Shown: piece by piece, positions 35,846-44,305 of the stretch
How positions within the stretch are numbered: position 1 is the first letter of the stretch
Layout of the letters: each line of letters starts with the position of its first letter
Assembly: GCF_009389585.1 (NCBI RefSeq)
Contig: NZ_VIYG01000001.1
Coordinates: forward strand, 383,759-447,758
Source: Oceanobacillus sp. CFH 90083
Lineage (GTDB): Bacteria > Bacillota > Bacilli > Bacillales > Amphibacillaceae
Direction of reading: 5' to 3'
DNA: 64,000 bases
Position numbers and translations under genes: made by a program
Notes under the pieces: model-generated
What the model saw: the letters and a program-made list of their open reading frames with translations, nothing else
Told to the model about the DNA's origin: nothing
The model's database searches: none

Positions 35846-38053
35846 TCAAAAGAAGGATACAGATGCTGAATGAGACCCTTCTAAATTCGTAATAGGGTCA
35901 ACTGGTACAACATAGTACGTTTCATTACGGAACCAGACATCGTCAACGATAAATTCTGTTTCACCTTCTACCTCTCCTACCAGCTCATCTTGACCATCTT
36001 CTTCCTTGTAGATACGATAGATAACTCGGTCATCTTCAGCTCCCTGCCAAGTAAGCTTTCCTTTTAACAGGGCAAAGCCGCCAAAGGTATAGCTTGCATC
36101 TACATGCTCAATAACTGGTAAATCAATTGGCTCCGGCAACGGCTCTACACCTTCTGGCATTTCAAAGGCTGCTGTTAATGCGGAACCTGTCTGATTATCA
36201 ATTTCTGTCAATATTTTTTTGGTTAACGACGTAGGATAAGAGCTGCCGCCGGTTAAATAATGATTTGCGTCTGATTGATCATACCCCATCCACATCGCCG
36301 TAACATAGTCTGGCGAATAACCTACAAACCAGGCATCCTTTGTCGCTCCATCTACAAACGGATGCTGTGTTGTTCCTGTTTTACCTGCAAGTTCTTTCCC
36401 GTAATAGCCCGCACTTGCTGTTCCCGACCGGACAGTCTCTTTAAGTATTTCTGTCATATCCCAGGCAACCTGCGGTGTAAATACTTCTTTATTTCTTGTT
36501 TCGGACTGATAAATAATCTCGCCGTTACGGTCTTTAATCTCTGCGATAGCCGTTGCTTTTGACATACTTCCATCATTTGCAAAGGTCTGATAGCTTTGCG
36601 CCATTTGCAGCGGTGTAACACCTTTTTCTAATCCTCCTAATGCAATGGACAGCCCCTTATCATCAATCGGCATATCCATTTTTTCCAGATATGATTTGGC
36701 GTTATCTATACCAATCTCATCCAGCAGCCAGACAGCAGAGGTATTTGTTGATTCTACAATAGCTTGATAAATGGTAATATTATTCTTATATTCTCCACTG
36801 ACATTAGTTACTTCATACTCTTCCATATATTGATCCGGAATAATCGTATACGGATTATACGTATCTTCCTGCATCAGTGCAGGTGCATAGACGGCAACCG
36901 GTTTAAAGGTTGATCCCGGCTGACGCTGTACATTTGCCCGGTTTAAATCCCCAAAAGTATAGTTGCGCCCGCCAATAGCAGATATAATATGCCCATTATT
37001 TTTATCCAGCATAACAAAGGCGCCTTCTATCCCTTCTGTATTACCTGGGAAAAATGCATCCTCCTGAAAGTTCTGGTAAGCAATCTGTTGAAAATCATCA
37101 TTCATATAAACCGTGATTTCATAGCCCCCGCTTTGCAGCTCAGCAAAGCTTAAATCATGCTTTTCCGCTGCTTCTTTAATCGCTATATCAACATAGCTGT
37201 CCACCCAGGGGTTGGTTCCTCTTTCTTCTTCTGTCAGATTTATTCCCAATCCTTTTTCCTGTTCAGCAATACGTGTTTCCTGATCAATAAAGCCGGCTGA
37301 TTCCATTGTCATCAGGACGACATTCCGGCGCTCTGCTGCTTTGTCGGGATGATTTAACGGCGAATACCCATTAGGAGCCTTCATCAATCCGGCAAGCAAT
37401 GCCCCTTCGGAAATCGTTAAATCATCGACATCTTTTGAAAAGAAATATTCGGAAGCCCGTTGCAAACCATATATCCCTTCACCAAAATAGACCTGATTCA
37501 CATATAGCTCTAATATGTCATCTTTACTCATCGTCCGTTCCAGGTAAAGAGATGCCATCATCTCTTTTATTTTTCTGGACCAGGATTTATCGTTTGAAAG
37601 AAACAGGTTTTTAGATAGTTGCTGTGTAATGGTACTGCCCCCTTCCACCTTACTCCTCGCTATAATATCACGATAAACAGCCCGGCCGATCGATTGTAAA
37701 TCAATACCCTGATGTTCATAGAAACGGCGATCCTCTACAGCAATAAATGCCTGCAAAACATGATCCGGGATATGATCTACCGAAATATATTCCCTATTCT
37801 CGTTATATAACGTCCTAATCACTTCTCCGTCTTCCGTGCGAATGGTGGTCGTTAAATCCAGCAGTAAATCATCTTCATCTGCAATCATCTTTCCGCCTAA
37901 AATAAGCAGACCATAGCCGCTTAACAGCAGGATAAAAACGGCAGCAACTGCCACTCCAAACCACTTTATCTTTTGTCGAAAAACATTCTTCTGTTTTTTT
38001 CTTCTTTCATTTCGCTTTTCGCTTCTTCTTTCATTTCTTCGTTCACTTCTCAT
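35846..38053 (-). CDS. pbpF: Class A penicillin-binding protein (PbpF/PBP1F-like)
   Basis: Bifunctional peptidoglycan polymerase. A very basic N-terminal cytosolic tail is followed by a membrane helix (residues 32-54). The transglycosylase domain has Glu107 in EDRRFYEHQGID and EGGSTITQQLSKNL. The transpeptidase domain has Ser381 in QPGSTFKPV, STN at 435-437 and KTGT starting at Lys558. The last about 80 residues look like a fibronectin type III-like beta domain. Length 735. In B. subtilis pbpF also lies directly upstream of hemE. ATG 38053 follows GAGGTGAG. Confidence 0.93.
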   Translation of the reverse strand: MRSERRNERRSEKRNERRKKQKNVFRQKIKWFGVAVAAVFILLLSGYGLLILGGKMIADEDDLLLDLTTTIRTEDGEVIRTLYNENREYISVDHIPDHVLQAFIAVEDRRFYEHQGIDLQSIGRAVYRDIIARSKVEGGSTITQQLSKNLFLSNDKSWSRKIKEMMASLYLERTMSKDDILELYVNQVYFGEGIYGLQRASEYFFSKDVDDLTISEGALLAGLMKAPNGYSPLNHPDKAAERRNVVLMTMESAGFIDQETRIAEQEKGLGINLTEEERGTNPWVDSYVDIAIKEAAEKHDLSFAELQSGGYEITVYMNDDFQQIAYQNFQEDAFFPGNTEGIEGAFVMLDKNNGHIISAIGGRNYTFGDLNRANVQRQPGSTFKPVAVYAPALMQEDTYNPYTIIPDQYMEEYEVTNVSGEYKNNITIYQAIVESTNTSAVWLLDEIGIDNAKSYLEKMDMPIDDKGLSIALGGLEKGVTPLQMAQSYQTFANDGSMSKATAIAEIKDRNGEIIYQSETRNKEVFTPQVAWDMTEILKETVRSGTASAGYYGKELAGKTGTTQHPFVDGATKDAWFVGYSPDYVTAMWMGYDQSDANHYLTGGSSYPTSLTKKILTEIDNQTGSALTAAFEMPEGVEPLPEPIDLPVIEHVDASYTFGGFALLKGKLTWQGAEDDRVIYRIYKEEDGQDELVGEVEGETEFIVDDVWFRNETYYVVPVDPITNLEGSHSASVSFF

Positions 38054-38236
38054 AAGCTCACCTCAAGTAGCATGTACCCCTATATTATACGCCATTCTTA
38101 TCTTTTGATAAAGAATAGACACCCTTAAATTCCGTGGGCATTCGACAAAAGGATATTGTTTTCAATATTATTTGTATTTGTGTACAATTTAATAATAAAG
38201 GCTGTTTTAGATGATCCATAACAAGGAGGAAATTTT

Positions 38237-38734
38237 ATGAAAGCATTTATGTCAAGAGGAACGATCAATTTTTTGGAAACGTTAGAGCGGAAGCATGCAA
38301 ATATTGATTTTTACTTTATTGCCAGTAATGATGGCGGGATTGCCTACTATGAAAATAGCTCTAAAAACATTTTTACAGCCGGACAATGCTTTGAAATATT
38401 AAAATCCGTCGGCAAATTATCAAAAGAAGGATATGTTGTGATGAACCACCTCCCGGTTTCTGAGGATAGCAGTTCCACTTTCGAATATCGAATGAAGCAT
38501 AGTGACAGCGGCATTGAAGAGATGGAAGGCTTTCAGGCATGGCGTTTTTTACGTCAGGAAAAGACGAGTAAATATGTCGTTTTGACACAATGGAAATCAT
38601 TTTCCGACTTTGAGAACTGGAAAAACTCTGATCAATTTAAAAAAGCGCATGATTCTCAAAAGGCAAAGCAGCCAAGCTACTTTATGGACCGTCCGTTCGT
38701 GATTTCGGGTCATATGCATGAGAAAGAAGAATAA
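38237..38734 (+). CDS. hmoB: Heme-degrading monooxygenase HmoB
   Basis: An IsdG-type heme monooxygenase of 165 residues, near the length of B. subtilis HmoB (YhgC). The C-terminal antibiotic-biosynthesis-monooxygenase domain is visible in GFQAWRFLRQEKTSKYVVL and TQWKSFSDFENWKNSDQF, with the Trp-Arg/Phe pattern of the active site. ATG 38237 follows AAGGAGG. It is divergent from pbpF, as in B. subtilis, so heme breakdown and synthesis genes are neighbours. Its expression may respond to iron, but I see no clear Fur box. Confidence 0.88.
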   Translation: MKAFMSRGTINFLETLERKHANIDFYFIASNDGGIAYYENSSKNIFTAGQCFEILKSVGKLSKEGYVVMNHLPVSEDSSSTFEYRMKHSDSGIEEMEGFQAWRFLRQEKTSKYVVLTQWKSFSDFENWKNSDQFKKAHDSQKAKQPSYFMDRPFVISGHMHEKEE

Positions 38735-38756
38735 AATTTCATTATAAAGTGAAACT

Positions 38757-38795
38757 TTATTCAGAGGAGTTATTCTTTCATCCCCCTCTGAATAA
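38757..38795 (+). terminator. hmoB downstream hairpin
   Basis: TTATTCAGAGG pairs with CCTCTGAATAA about 25 bases after the hmoB stop. There is no T run, so termination would be weak or the hairpin may do something else. Confidence 0.45.
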
Positions 38796-38800
38796 GGAAC

Positions 38801-38982
38801 ACAGGCTAAGTTCGCGTGTCACAAAGCCTTTGTGACCTACATCCTGTAGACCCGAACGAATCGGGCCGTTACTGGCTGTTTGATCTACTGCTTAGAATTT
38901 TCAGATTCCCTCCATTCTTGAAGTGGGAGGCTTACAAAAGCTCTTCGATGGGGCGAGTAATCGCAGCCCCAGTCCCAGCCAG
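38801..38982 (+). repeat. Multi-hairpin element related to the dispersed family
   Basis: Three consecutive hairpins: GTCACAAA/TTTGTGAC (38818-38836), CTACA/TGTAG with TCC loop (38837-38849) and CCCGA/TCGGG with loop ACGAA (38851-38865). CTTAG occurs at 38891-38895. The distal part has a GTGGGAGG segment and then GGGGCGAG-AATCGCAG-CCCCAGTCCCAG near 38950-38978. That distal block is nearly the same in the MITE at 59683-59936, so the two share ancestry. The region looks non-coding and may be a transposon-derived structured RNA or DNA. Confidence 0.5.
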
Positions 38983-38998
38983 TTACACTGCGATAAAT

Positions 38999-39035
38999 AA
39001 AAAGGTTGCTCCCTTTATTTGCGGACAACCTTTTT
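38999..39035 (-). terminator. liaR terminator
   Basis: AAAAAGGTTG and CAACCTTTTT form a ten-base-pair stem. On the minus strand it is followed by more T-rich sequence, and it lies 39 bases after the liaR stop. Confidence 0.75.
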
Positions 39036-39073
39036 ATGCGAACAACATACCTTTACTTCCTGATATGCTTCTA

Positions 39074-39715
39074 TCAATCTTCCGTTACTTTAAACAATTG
39101 ATTGCGGTGTACGTAAACAGCAGCTTGGGTTCTGTCATTCACTTCCAGTTTGCTTAAAATACTGCTCACATGCGTTTTGACCGTTTTAATCCCAATGTAG
39201 AGTTTTTCACTGATTTCTTGATTCGTCATCCCGTCTCCAATACACAAAAGCACCTCCAGTTCCCGCTCGGTAAGGTCTTCGTGAGGTTTTTTAACCGGGG
39301 AGCGAAAACGGCTCATCATCTTACTGGCAACTTTCGGCTCAATCACATTTTCATCTTTGGCAGCTTTTCGTACAGCATCAGCGATTTCCTGTGCATTGGA
39401 CGTTTTTAATATATAGCTGAACGCTCCAGCCTCCAGTGCAGGGATAACCTGTTCATTATCGTAATAGGATGTCAAAATAATAACCTTGCAGGCCGGGTGG
39501 GATGCTATGATTTGCTTGGTCGCTTCTATCCCGTTCCCATTTTCCATAATTAAATCCATCAGCACAACTTCCGGCTGCTCCTCGATAACCAGCTTAGCCC
39601 CTTCAAAGCCACTGTCAGCCTGCCCCACAACCTCTATATCATCCTCTGTCTGTAAAAAAGAAATAACCCCTTTTCGTACAACATCATGATCATCAACTAC
39701 AATAACACGAATCAT
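39074..39715 (-). CDS. liaR: Response regulator LiaR
   Basis: NarL-type DNA-binding response regulator of the LiaFSR envelope-stress system. 213 residues: receiver domain with VVDDHDVVRKG and the phosphoacceptor Asp in VVLMDLIMENGNG, followed by a LuxR helix-turn-helix with LTERELEVLLCIGDGMTNQEI and IGIKTVKTHVSSILSKL. Targets are unknown here; in relatives it controls defences against bacitracin and daptomycin. It is last in liaF-liaS-liaR, with an 18-base gap after liaS. Confidence 0.92.
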   Translation of the reverse strand: MIRVIVVDDHDVVRKGVISFLQTEDDIEVVGQADSGFEGAKLVIEEQPEVVLMDLIMENGNGIEATKQIIASHPACKVIILTSYYDNEQVIPALEAGAFSYILKTSNAQEIADAVRKAAKDENVIEPKVASKMMSRFRSPVKKPHEDLTERELEVLLCIGDGMTNQEISEKLYIGIKTVKTHVSSILSKLEVNDRTQAAVYVHRNQLFKVTED

Positions 39716-39733
39716 AACACATTCTCCCCTTTG

Positions 39734-40792
39734 CTAACTCCCCTGGTTAGGAATTCGAATATAAATGTATGTACCCTGCCCTTTTTTCGAACGGATGGTA
39801 AACGTTCCACCTAACTCCTCACAGCGTTCTTTCATTGTTTTCAATCCATAGGAGGCTTTATTATTCTGTTGATTTTCTGTTTCAAATCCTACTCCATCAT
39901 CTTCAATCCGGACAAATATTTCTTCCTGCTTTCGTTTAATTTCAATTTGAACAGTATTTGCATTCGCATGCCGAAGTATATTGGATAAAGATTCCTGAAC
40001 AATTCGAAACAGATGTTCCTCAACGACTTCTTTTAAATGTAATCTTTCATCAATATCAATTTGGAATGTCAGATTACTTTTCTGTTCCAAAGCATCTATT
40101 AATTTTTGCACACCTTCTTCCAGTGTCTCGCCACCTGTAAGATAAACCGGTCGTAAATGAAGTAATAATGCACGCATTTCTGCTTGTGCCTGATGAGCTG
40201 AATGCACTGCCTCCTGCATCTGCTCCTTTGCAACGGCCGGATTTTTATCAAACAGCTTTAATGCTGTTTCGGACAGCATCGCCAGCCCAAAGAGTTCCTG
40301 ACTGACAGCGTCATGAAGGTCGCGGGCAATCCGCTGTCTTTCCTCAATAACTGCGGCTTTATGTGCTGATTTCGCATAATCTGCTTTTTCATCAGCCATT
40401 CGCTGTAATGACTGGACCTGGCGTTGTAATTTGTCCCCTAAATCATTAAGCTCATCAATGATCCGATCTGTCTCGTCTATCTCTTCATGAGCCTTCGAAA
40501 TTTTAGAAGTATAATTTCCATTGGCATATTGCTTGATTTGAATGGAGATGGCATCTAAACGAACCTTTAAAAAGTTTCCGATTTGTGTAAATCCTGCCTG
40601 TAAGGATAAAATAAAGCCGATAACCATATACAGACCGATAAATAAAAAGATACTTTGTGCTGTTAACCATACAGGCTCCCAAATAACATATAAAGATAGA
40701 ATAATTGCCAGCAGGATACAAGCTGTTAAAAATAAATGGTATAGATGCAATTTAATAAAGCTGTACCGGACACTTTTCCATCGCTGTTTCAT
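39734..40792 (-). CDS. liaS: Sensor histidine kinase LiaS
   Basis: 352-residue membrane kinase with two N-terminal helices (about residues 14-37 and 44-68) separated by an extremely short outer loop, as in intramembrane-sensing kinases. A linker with HAMP-like sequence leads to HisKA_3 with the phosphorylated His in ERQRIARDLHDAVSQEL, then HATPase motifs VQESLSNILRHANA and EDDGVGFE. ATG 40792 follows AAAGGAGG. It lies 13 bases after liaF and 18 before liaR. The inhibitor LiaF is encoded next to it. Confidence 0.92.
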   Translation of the reverse strand: MKQRWKSVRYSFIKLHLYHLFLTACILLAIILSLYVIWEPVWLTAQSIFLFIGLYMVIGFILSLQAGFTQIGNFLKVRLDAISIQIKQYANGNYTSKISKAHEEIDETDRIIDELNDLGDKLQRQVQSLQRMADEKADYAKSAHKAAVIEERQRIARDLHDAVSQELFGLAMLSETALKLFDKNPAVAKEQMQEAVHSAHQAQAEMRALLLHLRPVYLTGGETLEEGVQKLIDALEQKSNLTFQIDIDERLHLKEVVEEHLFRIVQESLSNILRHANANTVQIEIKRKQEEIFVRIEDDGVGFETENQQNNKASYGLKTMKERCEELGGTFTIRSKKGQGTYIYIRIPNQGS

Positions 40793-40805
40793 TACCTGTC
40801 CTCCT

Positions 40806-41585
40806 TTAAACCCGGTCAATACGAATAGAGCCTGCCTTTAATCGTAAGACAATGTGTAATTTTTTAGTAGCACTTTCGTACTGATCTGTTTCATAAAATA
40901 CTTCCGTGTTAATCCCTGTTGATTCTTCGTCCAGAATCTTTATGTCCCCTGCCTTAGCCGTTGCATGTGCCTGAAATTCCACTTCTTCCGGGATAAGCAT
41001 TGTAACATCCCCTGCCATCGAGCGAATCGATATTTCTGTTTCTTCATCCGGAATATACGCATCCGTTAAATCCAGATAAAAACTGCCAGCCAATGTATTT
41101 ATATGCATTGTCTCCAGATTCCAGTTACCCTTCTTCTCCATATCACCTATGCTAAACACTGTCTCTCTTTTATCTGACTGGGTGTAAAACCCTTTATTAT
41201 TTTCTCTCCACTTTCTTCCTTTTCCTGCTCTATTAATACGACCTAAATAAAAATGAACGCCACGGAATAAACTTATTCCCATGAAAATCAGAATCATTGG
41301 CCAAAGCTTAAACACACTCCAAAATGTAAAGTCGACTACGCCAAAACGACCTGCTAACAAAAGCCCCCCAAAAACAAGCAAGAAGGTACCTATCATCCAG
41401 CTTCCCCGATTTTTAATAATAGCTGAACCTAGCAGCACTGCTCCGGCAGCAACAAAGAATAACGGATAAATATATTTCCAGCCAAACTTTAATTCAAAAC
41501 CATCTATATTTAAACTGTTTACAATAATCATTATTCCAACCCAAATAAAACAAATTGCTATAAAATAGGATAAAACTCTTTTCAT
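40806..41585 (-). CDS. liaF: Cell-wall stress regulator LiaF
   Basis: Membrane inhibitor of LiaS. 259 residues with four N-terminal hydrophobic helices (to about residue 105) and a C-terminal beta-rich LiaF-like domain (TMHINTLAGSFYLDLTDAY, ISIRSMAGDVTMLIPEEVEF, LHIVLRLKAGSIRIDRV). ATG 41585 is chosen since a TTG four codons earlier is immediately next to the AAGGAG site. It is followed by liaS at 13 bases and preceded by a PAP2 phosphatase gene at 53 bases. The liaIH genes of B. subtilis are not present here. Confidence 0.9.
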   Translation of the reverse strand: MKRVLSYFIAICFIWVGIMIIVNSLNIDGFELKFGWKYIYPLFFVAAGAVLLGSAIIKNRGSWMIGTFLLVFGGLLLAGRFGVVDFTFWSVFKLWPMILIFMGISLFRGVHFYLGRINRAGKGRKWRENNKGFYTQSDKRETVFSIGDMEKKGNWNLETMHINTLAGSFYLDLTDAYIPDEETEISIRSMAGDVTMLIPEEVEFQAHATAKAGDIKILDEESTGINTEVFYETDQYESATKKLHIVLRLKAGSIRIDRV

Positions 41586-41638
41586 GCGTTTTATCAACTC
41601 CTTTCTCTCTCTGCTTCCATTTTACTTCAAAAAGCAAT

Positions 41639-42304
41639 TTACAAAGAACCTTCTTTAGAATGTTTTCTCCTCCGTCTCAGGTCTGAGATCTCTCTGTCCA
41701 TACGTATATATAAACAAAGCAGCGTAAAGCCAACCGTAAATCCGGCAACAATATCCGTTAGATAATGCACATTAATAAAAAAGCGGCTGATTCCAATCAA
41801 ACATACGAGCGTTCCTAATACAATCTGTACAGCCAGCTTTATTTTTTCTGAACGAATTTTTTTACATAATAAATAAGCCATCAATCCATAGCAAACCATG
41901 GGAATCATACTATGTCCGGATGGAAAACTGAAGCCCTCTGCATTGAGAGCAGCAGAAATACTTGGCCTTTCTCTGGCTACCAGCTGCTTGATCCATACAT
42001 TCAATAAATGAGCAAATAACGAACCTCCTAAGAGCAGTAACCCTGGATACCAACGCTTATATAAAAGCATGACAGCTATCGCGGCTGTAACAGCTATCGG
42101 GATAAGCACATGCGAAGACCCTAACTCTGTAACTGCACGAAAAAAATCATATATACCAGTTCCATGAACAAGGGTAACAACTTCCCTTGTCCATTGATCA
42201 GTATAAGGAAGTACCTCCAGCCTGATTTGTATGACCCAGACGATACTTAGTAAAAATGCCACTAACCATATGCTCCATAAAACGGATGCTGATCTATTTT
42301 TCAT
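41639..42304 (-). CDS. PAP2 family phosphatase, candidate undecaprenyl diphosphatase
   Basis: 221 residues with six hydrophobic helices and the three PAP2 phosphatase motifs: KQLVARERPS, FSFPSGHSM and SRFFINVHYLTDIVAG, with the catalytic His and Arg in place. Such enzymes hydrolyse undecaprenyl diphosphate or phosphatidylglycerophosphate at the membrane. The sequence cannot tell which. ATG 42304 follows AAGGAGAGG. It ends 53 bases before liaF, with no terminator between them, so it is probably in the liaFSR operon. Confidence 0.85.
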   Translation of the reverse strand: MKNRSASVLWSIWLVAFLLSIVWVIQIRLEVLPYTDQWTREVVTLVHGTGIYDFFRAVTELGSSHVLIPIAVTAAIAVMLLYKRWYPGLLLLGGSLFAHLLNVWIKQLVARERPSISAALNAEGFSFPSGHSMIPMVCYGLMAYLLCKKIRSEKIKLAVQIVLGTLVCLIGISRFFINVHYLTDIVAGFTVGFTLLCLYIRMDREISDLRRRRKHSKEGSL

Positions 42305-42415
42305 GCAACCTCTCCTTTTTCGCTCTCTATAATTATGCTATACAGGTTTGGAAAAAATAACAATGGGAAATATAAATAAAAGAAAAAGAAAAGTCATAAA
42401 AAGGGTGATGAAGAA

Positions 42416-42850
42416 ATGGATGCAAAACTACAAGAATTAATTGATGGATTAAATGAAGATTTATCGAATGAATATGCTGCTGCGATTCAATATACGTATA
42501 GCGCATCTGTTGTTTCCGGACTATACAGATCAGCTTTAAAACCATTCTTTGAATCAGAAATTACAGACGAATTAGGTCATGCACTTTACTTATCAGAAAA
42601 AATTAAATCGCTTGGCGGTACACCGACGACAACGGCGGCTCCCGTGCCACAGCCTGCACAAGTTGTTGATTTATTGAAGGCGGCTTTGCAATCAGAAGCA
42701 GATACGATTGAACGCTATGAAAAAAGAAAAGCACAAGCTGAAGAGCTGGGTTTAACAGAGCTTGTGGTTAAATTGGAGGATTTAATTTCTGATGAAACAC
42801 ACCATAAAGAAGAAATTGAAAGATTATTAGAAGACCCACGTATTCATTAA
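42416..42850 (+). CDS. Ferritin-like (bacterioferritin-type) protein
   Basis: 144 residues forming a four-helix ferritin-like bundle. Candidate di-iron ligands are seen in LSNEYAAAIQYTY, ESEITDELGHALYLSEKI, EADTIERYEKRK and DLISDETHHKEEIE. A Pro-rich linker (TTTAAPVPQPAQ) divides the two helix pairs. It probably stores or handles iron, or it belongs to a DPS/bacterioferritin relative; no heme-binding Met is evident. ATG 42416 is preceded by AAGGGTGATG, a moderate ribosome site. Confidence 0.78.
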   Translation: MDAKLQELIDGLNEDLSNEYAAAIQYTYSASVVSGLYRSALKPFFESEITDELGHALYLSEKIKSLGGTPTTTAAPVPQPAQVVDLLKAALQSEADTIERYEKRKAQAEELGLTELVVKLEDLISDETHHKEEIERLLEDPRIH

Positions 42851-42874
42851 AAAACAATAAATATATTTTGTTAT

Positions 42875-42906
42875 CCATGAGGTGATCCCCCTCATGGTTT
42901 TTATTT
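42875..42906 (+). terminator. Terminator of the ferritin-like gene
   Basis: CCATGAGG and CCTCATGG form a stem followed by a T-rich run about 30 bases after the stop codon. Confidence 0.8.
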
Positions 42907-43025
42907 ACGCCAAACATTTCAACTCTCGAAGTATTTTACTCTACAGTACTATGGATTAATGCTATAATGGAAGAGATTGCATTTCTTTTTACTCTCAAAG
43001 CTATCAATCTGAAGAGGTGATTAAC

Positions 43026-44210
43026 ATGTTATCAGCAATTCATTCACTCATTGATAACACATATAACGAAATGGTAGACATCCGCAGGTACTTGCACCAG
43101 CATCCGGAACTATCCTTTCAAGAAACGAAAACCGCTAAATACATTGCAGATTATTATGAAAAATTAGGTATTCCTTATGAAAAAAATGTTGGCGGAAATG
43201 GTGTTGTTGCCACGCTGAAAGGAGCAAAGCCGGGAAAAACTGTTGCTTTTCGCGCTGATTTTGATGCCCTGCCTATTCAGGATGAGAAGGATGTTCCTTA
43301 CAAATCACAGGTTCCCGGTGTCATGCATGCTTGCGGGCATGATGGACATACAGCTATCCTGCTTACATTTGCCAAGGTGATGCTGCAGTTCCAAAATGAA
43401 CTGGAAGGAACCATTGTTTTTATTCATCAGCATGCAGAGGAATATGCTCCGGGCGGGGCAAAGCCAATCGTTGAAGCTGGTACTTTAAAAGATGTAGATG
43501 CTGTATTTGGTACGCACTTATGGGCAACCTTACCGCTTGGCAGTATCTATTCGACTCATCAGGCTATTATGGCAGGCACAGACCGATTTGAAATTACGAT
43601 TCAGGGTCAGGGCGGACACGGCGCCATTCCCCAGGATACAAAGGATGCAATTGTGATTGGTTCGGAGATCGTCTCCGGGTTCCAGCAGATTGTAAGCAGG
43701 CGGTTAAGTCCGCTAACTTCTGCCGTTATCTCTATCGGTATTTTTGAAGCCGGAAATGCCTTTAATATCATTGCCGACCAGTCAAAATTAGTTGGAACCG
43801 TCAGACATTTCGATATAGCTGTGCAGGAGAAAATCATTCAGGAAATGGACCGAATTTTAAAAGGCATTTGCGATTCTTTCGATGCTTCCTATCAGTTCGA
43901 CTATGTTAAAGGATACCCGCCAGTTATCAACCATCCGGAACAGACAAATCTTGTCCTGGAAGCAACAAAATCCATTGAAGGTGTAGATATCGCTGCGATT
44001 ACGGAACCATTAATGGTAGGAGAAGATTTTGCCTACTATTTATTAGAAAAACCAGGATCTTTCTTCCTGACAGGTGCTAATCTGAAAGGGAATGATTATC
44101 CGCATCATCATCCAAAATTTGATATTGATGAGCGTTCCATGGTAATTGCTGCAAAAGCATTTGCCAATATTTACTTAGCCTATCAGGAACAAGCAAAAGA
44201 AGCTCTTTAA
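43026..44210 (+). CDS. M20 family amidohydrolase (YxeP/hippurate hydrolase-like)
   Basis: A 394-residue zinc peptidase-like amidohydrolase that removes acyl groups from amino acids; the acyl donor is unknown. Metal-site motifs are seen in MHACGHDGHTA, FIHQHAEEYAPGGA, and the later MVGEDFAYYLLEKPGSFFLTG. The N-terminus IRRYLHQHPELSFQE is family-typical. The dimerisation domain contains GQGGHGAIPQDTKDA. I take ATG 43026 as the start because the GTG at 43017 overlaps the GAAGAGGTG ribosome site. The gene is monocistronic. Confidence 0.9.
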   Translation: MLSAIHSLIDNTYNEMVDIRRYLHQHPELSFQETKTAKYIADYYEKLGIPYEKNVGGNGVVATLKGAKPGKTVAFRADFDALPIQDEKDVPYKSQVPGVMHACGHDGHTAILLTFAKVMLQFQNELEGTIVFIHQHAEEYAPGGAKPIVEAGTLKDVDAVFGTHLWATLPLGSIYSTHQAIMAGTDRFEITIQGQGGHGAIPQDTKDAIVIGSEIVSGFQQIVSRRLSPLTSAVISIGIFEAGNAFNIIADQSKLVGTVRHFDIAVQEKIIQEMDRILKGICDSFDASYQFDYVKGYPPVINHPEQTNLVLEATKSIEGVDIAAITEPLMVGEDFAYYLLEKPGSFFLTGANLKGNDYPHHHPKFDIDERSMVIAAKAFANIYLAYQEQAKEAL

Positions 44211-44267
44211 GTGTGTGCTCAAAAAAACATATAATTATACAATATTTCATTTTTCTCTAACTAAAAT

Positions 44268-44305
44268 AAGCTGACGGAAATCATTCTGCCGTCAGCTTGT
44301 TTTTA
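44268..44305. terminator. Bidirectional terminator between the M20 gene and ecsB
   Basis: AAGCTGACGG and CCGTCAGCTT form a perfect ten-base-pair stem with T-rich sequence on the plus-strand side. The two genes are convergent. Confidence 0.8.
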
